DNA from: Hyphomicrobiales bacterium
GTDB taxonomy: Bacteria; Pseudomonadota; Alphaproteobacteria; Rhizobiales; Aestuariivirgaceae
Length of the DNA: 6,198 nt
Assembly (NCBI GenBank): GCA_027051995.1
Contig: JALUFY010000017.1
Coordinates: 1 to 6,198, forward strand
Direction of reading: 5' to 3'
Below the pieces are notes generated by a model. It was not told the origin of the DNA. It did no database searches and saw only the letters and a list, made by a program, of their open reading frames with translations. The position numbers and the translations under genes were made by a program. How positions within the stretch are numbered: the first letter of the stretch is position 1; the number at the start of each line of letters is the position of its first letter. Below, one piece after another: positions 1 to 6,198 of this stretch.

Positions 1-1725
<1,725 letters not shown>

Positions 1726-1803
1726 TTTTGCCTTGCCGGCATGTTGGCGCACGCCTCCCGCAATGATGCATGAAACAGCCGTGACCGCCTCTCATGACGG
1801 CGG

Positions 1804-1827
1804 CAAAACAGGGCCCGCCCTGCCCTG
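1804..1827 (-). terminator. Rho-independent terminator downstream of rnpB
   Basis: Read on the minus strand, CAGGGC (1827-1822) pairs perfectly with GCCCTG (1814-1809) across a 7-base loop, and a run of four T follows (1808-1805). A further run of six T lies directly after the rnpB P1 stem (1836-1831), so rnpB ends in two successive termination-like elements. On the plus strand the hairpin is followed by A-rich rather than T-rich sequence, so it is not an obvious terminator for the convergent ligA. Confidence 0.6.
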
Positions 1828-1836
1828 AGCAAAAAA

Positions 1837-2280
1837 GGCATCAGCCGGCCTGTAAGCCGGGTTCTGTCCACGGGCGGCAGCGAGCCGCCCGCTGGATGAC
1901 CATTCATCTGGGACGCATGCCGCCATGCGCCTCGCGCGGCCAACCCGGACGGTCTGGGCCGGAAAACGCGCCCTGTTCCAGTGAAGGAACGCCGTCCCTA
2001 TTAGGCCTTGCTCCGGGCGGGGCTTGCCATGCCGCCCCTGTCGCCAGGGGCGCGGTGCGCTCTTGCCGCACCCTTTCACCCTTGCCTGATGCGCAACGGC
2101 ATCCGGCGGTCTGCTTTCTGTGGCGCTTTCCCTGGGGTTCTCCCGTCCGGAATGTTTTCCGGGCGGAATCCCCCGCCGGGCGTTACCCGGCGCCCTGTTT
2201 CCGTGGAGCCCGGACTTTCCTCCAGCGCGAAGGGGGCCGCCCCCTCACGCCAGCGGTCATCCAGCCGGCTGATGCACTTC
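1837..2280 (-). ncRNA. rnpB: RNase P RNA, bacterial type A
   Basis: Catalytic RNA of ribonuclease P, which with the RnpA protein removes 5' leaders from precursor tRNAs. The ends are set by a perfect 12-bp P1 helix: GCATCAGCCGGC (minus strand, 2275-2264) pairs with GCCGGCTGATGC (1849-1838). The universally conserved blocks are all present: GGAGGAAAGTCCGGGCTCC (2223-2205, 5' side of P4), CAGAAAGCAGACCGCC (2120-2105), the GGGTGAAA...GGTGCGG...AGAGCGCACCGC block (about 2082-2052), AGATGAATGGTCATC (1909-1895), and ACAGAACCCGGCTTA before P1 (about 1866-1852, 3' side of P4). Length is about 444 nt, in the normal range for type A. P15 can be drawn as GGACGG (1997-1992) with CCGTCC (1952-1947); its loop holds a small GTTCC/GGAAC hairpin but no GGU. 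Exact ends may be off by a few bases. Open frames crossing this region, such as 1794-2972 on the plus strand, are fortuitous. Confidence 0.97.
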
Positions 2281-2282
2281 GT

Positions 2283-2311
2283 GAGGTAGTCCTTTCACAC
2301 GCCCGGATCAA
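2283..2311 (-). promoter_or_regulatory. Candidate sigma70-type promoter of rnpB, overlapping the end of the amidase gene
   Basis: Minus strand: a TTGATC box (2311-2306) sits 17 bases from TACCTC (2288-2283). Initiation 6-7 bases further on would begin the transcript near 2277, matching the 5' edge of the RNase P RNA fold. The -35-like box agrees with TTGACA at four of six positions; the -10-like box is a poor match to TATAAT. The placement is supported mainly by the spacing and by the lack of other room: only about 14 bp separate the amidase stop (2295-2297) from the RNA. The -35 lies inside the last codons of the amidase gene. Confidence 0.45.
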
Positions 2312-3071
2312 GCCTTGCCAGCGCCGCGAGCGTTCGGTTCAGGGTCTCGATTGTGGAGGCGTCCGCCAGCCCGTCCACCCGCGCCGGGCGGAAGCGCCGC
2401 TGAAAGGCCCGCACCACCTGCTCCGTCGCCGGGCAATACACGCCCGAAAGCTCCAGTCCATAACCGGCCCGGCGCAAGTCCTCCTGCAGGGCGCGCACCG
2501 CATCGCCTTCATCGCCGGGCGCGATGACCGCCCCGCCGGTGATCCTTGCCGCCGCAACGTCCAGCGCCAGCCCCTTCTCCGCCAGCCGGGGCCAGGGGAA
2601 ATGCTCGCCCGGATCGGCCTTGCGCGCCGGGGCCACGTCGGAATGGCCCACAACCCGCGCCGGGCTGATGGAATGGCGCGCCATGATGTCCGCCACCAGC
2701 GCCTCCACCGCCGCAAGCTGCGCCTCCGGATAGGGCGGCGGCGCACCCTCCAGATGCCCCGTATTCTGGATTTCGATGCCGATGGAGCGCGAATTGACAT
2801 CCCGTTCTCCGGCCCAGAAAGCCGCCCCCGCGTGCCAGGCGCGCGCCGCCTCGTCCACCAGCTGGATGATCTCGCCGTCTGTGTCCACCAGATAATGGGC
2901 CGAGACTTGCGAATCTGGCGAACTCATCCACAGCAGCGCCGATTCGGCGGAGGGGCAGCCGGTGTAATGTAAAACGATCATGTCCACCGCGCGCCCGCCC
3001 TTGCGCGCTCCGAAGTTGGGCGAGGGAACAAAGCGCGCCGCCAGCGCGCTGGCCCGGGAAAAGCCGCTCAT
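2295..3071 (-). CDS. N-acetylmuramoyl-L-alanine amidase (Amidase_2, AmpD/AmiD type) with C-terminal peptidoglycan-binding domain
   Basis: Zinc amidase predicted to cleave the bond between N-acetylmuramic acid and L-Ala of (anhydro)muropeptides, a step in cell-wall recycling or remodelling. The product is 258 aa. The Amidase_2 fold spans about residues 12-165, with likely zinc ligands H35 (LHYTG), H143 (VGHSDVAP) and D153 (DPGEHFPW), and catalytic E100 (IGIEIQN) and K151, matching the AmpD set H34/E116/H154/K162/D164. A PG_binding_1 domain follows (about 190-255; GDEGDAVRALQ, VRAFQRRF, VDG). The N-terminus (MSGFSRASALAARFVPSPNF) is not a signal peptide, so a cytosolic AmpD-like role is favoured over periplasmic AmiD. 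The start at 3071 is chosen because its ATG overlaps the upstream stop (ATGA) and a GGAG (3083-3080) sits 8 bases ahead. An in-frame ATG at 3269 would add 66 low-quality residues that shadow the upstream gene. Translationally coupled to the chaperone gene; rnpB follows immediately. Confidence 0.93.
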   Translation of the reverse strand: MSGFSRASALAARFVPSPNFGARKGGRAVDMIVLHYTGCPSAESALLWMSSPDSQVSAHYLVDTDGEIIQLVDEAARAWHAGAAFWAGERDVNSRSIGIEIQNTGHLEGAPPPYPEAQLAAVEALVADIMARHSISPARVVGHSDVAPARKADPGEHFPWPRLAEKGLALDVAAARITGGAVIAPGDEGDAVRALQEDLRRAGYGLELSGVYCPATEQVVRAFQRRFRPARVDGLADASTIETLNRTLAALARLDPGV

Positions 3072-3790
3072 GGAGCCAGCTCCGCCACGCCTGCGCCCGT
3101 TCCGCCGCGCTCCTTGACGATGGCCTCGAAGGCGGCGTTGATGGCCGCCATGCGCCTGTTGGCCAGCTTTACCATTTCCTTCGGCACGCCGCGCGCGATC
3201 AGCCGGTCGGGATGGTTTTCGCGCACCAGCCTGCGGTAGGCGCGGCGGATATCCTCCAGCTTGTCGCATGGGCTCACCCCCAGCGCGTCGTAGGCGGCAT
3301 CATCGGGATGATGCATGTGCCGCGCCCGGATGCAGCGGAAGCGGTGCGTGATGCCGAAGATTTCGGTCACCCGCTCCAGAAAACGCATTTCGTCCGGATG
3401 CATGACGCCGTCGGCCCCGGCGATGTGAAACAGCGAATCCAGCACGTCCTCAAGCACCCTGGGGCTGTCGTGAAACAATCGCGCGATCTGGCTGGCGTAG
3501 GCCTCGAACCCGGCGGACGAGCCCGAGGCGATGCGGAAAACCCGCTCCACGTTGCGCCGCTGCCCGGCCGGCACGGCAAACAGCCGCGCGAAGGTTTCGC
3601 GCTCGTCATCGGTGACCACGCCGTCGGCCTTGGCCAGCTTGGCGGCCAAGGCGATCACCGCCATGGTGAAGGCCACGGAGCGCTCCGGCGCGTGCTGGCC
3701 CGCCCCCGCCTCGCCCGCGCGGGCGAACCACCCGGCCAGGGAGCGGCTGAAATCTCCGATGCTGGCGGAAAGTTTGTTCCAGATGCTCAT
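3068..3790 (-). CDS. DjlA-like (DjiA) chaperone: TerB-like domain plus C-terminal DnaJ domain
   Basis: Predicted Hsp40 co-chaperone that would stimulate DnaK ATPase through its J domain. The product is 240 aa. A helical TerB-like (tellurite-resistance) domain spans about residues 35-150 and shows the paired acidic motifs KADGVVTDDE (55-64) and GADGVMHPDE (125-134). The J domain spans about 166-228, with the invariant HPD at 193-195 (ENHPDRLIARGVP) and flanking helices RRAYRRLVRE and KLANRRMAAINAAFEAI. DjlA of E. coli has an N-terminal transmembrane anchor; here residues 1-35 contain only an amphipathic stretch (SLAGWFARAG), so the protein is probably soluble or peripherally bound. The start at 3790 is the only reasonable in-frame ATG; no clear Shine-Dalgarno precedes it. 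Its TGA overlaps the amidase ATG by four bases. It lies 60 bp behind the CDF gene on the same strand, possibly in one operon. The family call is secure; clients are unknown. Confidence 0.93.
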   Translation of the reverse strand: MSIWNKLSASIGDFSRSLAGWFARAGEAGAGQHAPERSVAFTMAVIALAAKLAKADGVVTDDERETFARLFAVPAGQRRNVERVFRIASGSSAGFEAYASQIARLFHDSPRVLEDVLDSLFHIAGADGVMHPDEMRFLERVTEIFGITHRFRCIRARHMHHPDDAAYDALGVSPCDKLEDIRRAYRRLVRENHPDRLIARGVPKEMVKLANRRMAAINAAFEAIVKERGGTGAGVAELAP

Positions 3791-3850
3791 GAAACAATCA
3801 TAAGGGATTCGCCGCCCCGCGCCATGACAAAATGGCCATATGGGCGGGCC

Positions 3851-4807
3851 TCATACGGGTTTGCGCGGCTGCGGCAGAACGGATTTGCCCATCGAGGCTG
3901 GATGCGCCGGGGCGCAGCGGTGCAGGAGAATGGCCCCGTGCTGATCGCCTTCATGCTCCGGCTCCACATGGATGGACACCGCCACCTCGCCGAAGGCCTC
4001 GCGCAGGGCGGCCTCGATGGCGTCGCAGATGCCGTGCGCCTCGTTGACGCGCATCTCGCCGGGCGTCACCAGATGAAAGTCGATGAACAGCGCCTTACCG
4101 GCCCGGCGCGCCTTCAGGTCATGAAACTCGATAGCCCCGCGCGCGCTCTCCCGGATTATCTGGCGGATTTTCTCCATGACATCCGCCTCCGGTGCGGCGT
4201 CCATCAGCCCCGAAGCCGATTCGCGCATCAGCTTCCAGCCCGCCCAGATGATGTGAACCGCCACGGCGATGGCGATCAGCGGATCGAGGATGAACCAGCC
4301 GGAAACCGCCGCGATGACCACCGCCGCCACCACGCCCGTGGACATGTAGACATCCGCCAGCAGGTGCCTGCCGTCGGCCACCAGCGCCGGCGAGGAATAG
4401 CGCCGCCCCTCGCGGATCAGCACATAGCTCCATGCGCCATTGATGACGCTGGCGGCGATGTTGACCAGCATGCCGGGGCTGGCCCAGTCAAAGGCGTGCG
4501 GCGCGCCCAGCTTGCCCACCGCCTCGTGGATGATGGCCACGCTGGCGATGATGATCAGCGCCCCTTCCAGCCCGGCGGAAAAATATTCCGCCTTGTGATG
4601 GCCATAAGGGTGCTGTTCGTCCGCCGGCTGCTGGGCCATGCGGATGGCCACGGCGGCGGCCGCCGCGGCGGCCACGTTGACGATGCTCTCCAGCGCATCG
4701 GAATAAAGCGCCACCGAGCCGGTCATCACATAGGCCAGATACTTCAGCCCGAAGACAACAAGCCCCACCGCGATGGAGCCAAGGGCGATTTTCAGCGTCG
4801 TGTTCAT
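3851..4807 (-). CDS. Cation diffusion facilitator (CDF, FieF/YiiP-like) divalent metal transporter
   Basis: Inner-membrane antiporter predicted to export divalent metal ions (Zn, Fe, Mn, Co or Cd) in exchange for protons. The product is 318 aa. Six membrane helices fall in about residues 1-190, followed by a cytosolic ferredoxin-like domain (about 205-285). Aligned by eye with E. coli FieF, the anchors match: GSVALYSDALESIVN (30-44), the PADEQHPYGHHKAE loop (61-74; site B residues D63, H66, H70), TM5 H148 and D152 (RHLLAD), and C-domain site C residues H229, H245, H258, H280 and E282. The two TM2 site A positions that are Asp45 and Asp49 in FieF are E40 and N44 here. TM2 continues into a run of seven alanines. 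A tail of about 30 residues after the C domain carries several His and one Cys. The start at 4807 (MNTTLKIALGS) fits the family; an in-frame ATG at 4843 would add 12 unlikely residues. Neither has a clear Shine-Dalgarno. The metal cannot be assigned from sequence. Confidence 0.94.
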   Translation of the reverse strand: MNTTLKIALGSIAVGLVVFGLKYLAYVMTGSVALYSDALESIVNVAAAAAAAVAIRMAQQPADEQHPYGHHKAEYFSAGLEGALIIIASVAIIHEAVGKLGAPHAFDWASPGMLVNIAASVINGAWSYVLIREGRRYSSPALVADGRHLLADVYMSTGVVAAVVIAAVSGWFILDPLIAIAVAVHIIWAGWKLMRESASGLMDAAPEADVMEKIRQIIRESARGAIEFHDLKARRAGKALFIDFHLVTPGEMRVNEAHGICDAIEAALREAFGEVAVSIHVEPEHEGDQHGAILLHRCAPAHPASMGKSVLPQPRKPV

Positions 4808-4855
4808 GGGCAAGAGTTTAGCCGGACATCCCGGGCGGGGCAAGCGAGCTTCCGC

Positions 4856-4884
4856 GATCTGACAAGAAAATCAATATGTTGCAA
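4856..4884 (-). promoter_or_regulatory. Weak candidate promoter for the CDF operon
   Basis: The 4861-4890 stretch is the most AT-rich part of the 184-bp gap upstream of the CDF gene. On the minus strand TTGCAA (4884-4879) is followed after 17 bases by CAGATC (4861-4856), about 50 bp before the CDF start. The -10-like box is poor, and a TTGTCA nearby (4866-4861) has no -10 partner. Given only as the likeliest place for a promoter. Confidence 0.2.
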
Positions 4885-4942
4885 AGGTTTCTCATGTGCA
4901 TTCGCCGCCTGGAAGCAGACAGGCCGAAACACCCCGCCGCCT

Positions 4943-4960
4943 TGTGGACAAGCTGGATAA
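4943..4960 (+). promoter_or_regulatory. Two abutting DnaA-box-like 9-mers
   Basis: TGTGGACAA (4943-4951) differs at one position from the DnaA box in its TGTGGATAA orientation, and the directly adjoining GCTGGATAA (4952-4960) differs at two. The first is embedded in an inverted repeat, CTTGT-GG-ACAAG (4941-4952). The pair lies about 135 bp upstream of the CDF start and 32 bp past the stop of the small membrane protein gene. Function is unproven; two imperfect 9-mers can occur by chance. Confidence 0.2.
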
Positions 4961-4991
4961 CAGATGTGATTACAGAGGTCCGTCCGGGATT

Positions 4992-5330
4992 TCAGCGTTT
5001 CGCCGCCGCCCGCGCCCTGGCCGGTTCGAGATGCGTCACCGGGGCCGGCGGGGCCTTGTCCGCGTCATTTTCATCCTCGAACTCGTAGCCGAGCAGCACG
5101 GCGGAGGCCACCGCCGCCGGGCCGAAGGTGACGGCGAAACCGCCCGCCAGCAGCATGAAGGCCACGGGGCCAAGGGAGGAATGCGAGATCATGGAATAGA
5201 GCCCGCCCGCGTCGCTCCACAGAAGCGCCGCCAGAAAGGCCCATCCGGCGGCAATGCCGATGGCGATGTTGCGCAGGATGAAGCGCACCAGGCGCGGCAG
5301 GGATTTCCATGTGCGGACAATCATCATCAT
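4992..5330 (-). CDS. Small membrane protein of unknown function, two predicted transmembrane helices
   Basis: The product is 112 aa and I do not recognise its family with certainty. It starts with a basic segment (about residues 6-20; KSLPRLVRFILR), followed by a hydrophobic helix (about 21-39), a short loop (SDAGGLYSMISHSSLG), a second helix (about 54-80; ending FGPAAVASAVLLGY), and a hydrophilic tail that is first acidic (EFEDENDAD) and then Pro/Ala/Arg-rich. By the positive-inside rule both ends would be cytoplasmic. The reading frame is clean, and a strong AAAGGGAG precedes three consecutive ATG codons. The in-frame ATG at 5372 is rejected because the ribosome site lies after it. It is 96 bp downstream of the autotransporter gene on the same strand and 184 bp upstream of the CDF gene, so it may be monocistronic or ride on the autotransporter transcript. 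Confidence 0.8.
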   Translation of the reverse strand: MMMIVRTWKSLPRLVRFILRNIAIGIAAGWAFLAALLWSDAGGLYSMISHSSLGPVAFMLLAGGFAVTFGPAAVASAVLLGYEFEDENDADKAPPAPVTHLEPARARAAAKR

Positions 5331-5333
5331 GCA

Positions 5334-5341
5334 CTCCCTTT
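5334..5341 (-). promoter_or_regulatory. Strong ribosome binding site ahead of a triple ATG
   Basis: AAAGGGAG on the minus strand lies 3, 6 and 9 bases before three consecutive ATG codons (5330, 5327 and 5324). The second or third ATG has the more usual spacing, so the true start of the small membrane protein may be 1-2 codons further in. It is the clearest Shine-Dalgarno in the window and excludes the upstream ATG at 5372. Confidence 0.7.
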
Positions 5342-5426
5342 CTTGATCGCGGTGCGCCCAGTGTCGCCGCAAAAGGCCGGCGGCGCAACCCGGCGGAATG
5401 CCGCGCCCGCCCGTCTGGCGGAAAAG

Positions 5427-6198
5427 TCAGAAATTCCACCGCAGGCCGAAGGACACCGTGGCGTTGCGCTGCCTGGCGCGCCCGGCCACCACGCTGGCGG
5501 AGAAATCCGCCGTCAGCCCATCCAGCCTGCCGCTTCCATACCAGGCCAGGCCGCCAGTGAAGGTCCAGTCGTCCCGGTCGCCGCCCTGCGGATCGTTGCG
5601 CGACAGATCCCGCGCGTAGGACACCGTCACATAGGGCATGACCGGCTCAAGCCACCAGGAGGCCGTGCCTTCCACGATGCCCTGCACCAGCCGGTTGGTC
5701 TCCGCCGCGTTGGGCGTGCCGCCGCTTTCTCTGTAGGCGCTCCATTTGTCGCGCGTCGCCACCACGCCGCCATGAGCCGACAGCAGCCACGAGCCATACC
5801 ACTTCGAGGCGTCCAGCGAGGCGGAGAACATGTAGCCATTGGAATGCCGCCTGCCGCTGGCGGGGGCGAATACGGTGCGGTAAAGCCGCTCGCGGTTGTA
5901 GACATAGCCGCCGGTGATCTCTGCCGAAAGCCACTCCGCCAGGGTGATATTCACATAGGGCGAAACCGTCAGCCCGTTGACATGCGAATAGCCGCCGTTG
6001 AAGCGTGTTGTCATGCGCGAGCGCACGCCGTTGAGGCTTATTCCGGCGGTCAGCGTTTCCGTCAGCTGTTTGTCCAGCCCGGCGGTCAGGCTGAGCGAGC
6101 CGCCCCTGGCCGCCGAGGCCGGCCTTTTGTCCTTGATCCAGCTGTAGGAATCGGTCATCCACGCCGTCCAGCCATCACCCAGCGGGCCTTCGCCATTG
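5427..6198 (-). CDS. Autotransporter (type V secretion) C-terminal beta-barrel, 5' part beyond the window
   Basis: The visible part is the outer-membrane translocator domain that would insert as a beta-barrel and carry or export an N-terminal passenger. The frame is open from the right edge (first full codon at 6197) to a TGA at 5427-5429, giving 256 residues, close to the usual 250-300 of a Pfam Autotransporter domain. It shows alternating hydrophobic/polar strands with Gly- and aromatic-rich turns: DGWTAWMTDSYSW near the edge, then SLSLTAGLDKQL, LTVSPYVNITLAEWLSAEITGGYVY, GYMFSASLDASKWYGSWLLSAHGG, MPYVTVSYARDL, WTFTGGLAWYG, and a last strand ending SFGLRWNF with the terminal Phe used for outer-membrane assembly by the BAM complex. 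The ATG at 6158 lies inside the barrel and is not the start. Signal peptide and passenger are not visible, so adhesin, protease or other roles cannot be told apart. No clear terminator follows. Confidence 0.85.
   Translation of the reverse strand, partial: NGEGPLGDGWTAWMTDSYSWIKDKRPASAARGGSLSLTAGLDKQLTETLTAGISLNGVRSRMTTRFNGGYSHVNGLTVSPYVNITLAEWLSAEITGGYVYNRERLYRTVFAPASGRRHSNGYMFSASLDASKWYGSWLLSAHGGVVATRDKWSAYRESGGTPNAAETNRLVQGIVEGTASWWLEPVMPYVTVSYARDLSRNDPQGGDRDDWTFTGGLAWYGSGRLDGLTADFSASVVAGRARQRNATVSFGLRWNF

Noticed and set aside
1762..1803. GCCGT/ACGGC inverted repeat after ligA as its terminator
   Set aside because: The stem is short, the pairing is interrupted, and no T-run follows on the plus strand.
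1794..2972. 392-codon plus-strand open frame crossing rnpB and the amidase
   Set aside because: It is antisense to a structured RNA with all its conserved blocks and to a gene with intact catalytic residues; the translation has no recognisable domain.
3072..3269. 66-residue N-terminal extension of the amidase
   Set aside because: It would overlap the J-domain coding region out of frame and is Arg/Gly-rich, whereas the ATG at 3071 has ATGA coupling and a GGAG at good spacing.
3212..4960. 582-codon plus-strand open frame spanning the chaperone and CDF genes
   Set aside because: It crosses two well-supported minus-strand genes and the gap between them; its His/Arg/Gly-rich translation is typical of an antisense GC-rich frame.
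4808..4991. Riboswitch, leader RNA or origin in the CDF upstream gap
   Set aside because: No conserved metal-riboswitch core or extended stem is visible, and only two imperfect DnaA-like boxes are present; kept only as a low-confidence site.
5365..5385. CGCCGC/GCGGCG hairpin between the autotransporter and the small membrane protein
   Set aside because: A 6-bp stem without a T-run on either strand is not a convincing terminator, and such stems are frequent at this GC content.

Overview
This is a GC-rich window of chromosomal housekeeping genes, most likely from an alphaproteobacterium. The reasons are the high GC at third codon positions, a LigA with the acidic/glycine insertion before its OB-fold core that I associate with alphaproteobacteria, and a DnaJ-like gene / N-acetylmuramoyl-L-alanine amidase / RNase P RNA order that I recall from that class. 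The lineage is an inference from content; no rRNA or other marker is present.

Layout: the 3' four fifths of ligA (NAD+-dependent DNA ligase) runs rightwards from the left edge to 1725. Everything else is on the minus strand, so ligA converges on rnpB. Read in the direction of transcription (right to left) the minus-strand genes are: the C-terminal beta-barrel of an autotransporter, cut by the right edge (6198 to 5427); a 112-residue two-helix membrane protein of unknown function (5330 to 4992); a 184-bp intergenic region; a cation diffusion facilitator (CDF) metal exporter (4807 to 3851); a TerB + DnaJ chaperone-like protein (3790 to 3068); a cytosolic-type zinc amidase with a peptidoglycan-binding domain (3071 to 2295); and the RNase P RNA gene (about 2280 to 1837) with a terminator hairpin behind it (1827 to 1804).

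How they may work together: the chaperone and amidase genes overlap by four bases (ATGA) and are surely co-transcribed. The CDF gene lies 60 bp upstream and may be part of the same operon. rnpB starts only about 14 bp after the amidase stop, so its promoter must lie in the amidase 3' end, or it is processed from the operon transcript. The shared themes are envelope recycling (amidase), proteostasis (DnaJ), metal balance (CDF) and RNA/DNA housekeeping (rnpB, ligA).

I found no mobile element, CRISPR array, tRNA, rRNA or defence system, and nothing that looks like an undescribed multi-gene system. The points most worth a second look are an apparent reading-frame break in ligA at the left edge, the rnpB promoter embedded in the amidase gene, an RNase P P15 loop without a GGU motif, and a CDF transporter whose transport site reads Glu/Asn/His/Asp rather than Asp/Asp/His/Asp.
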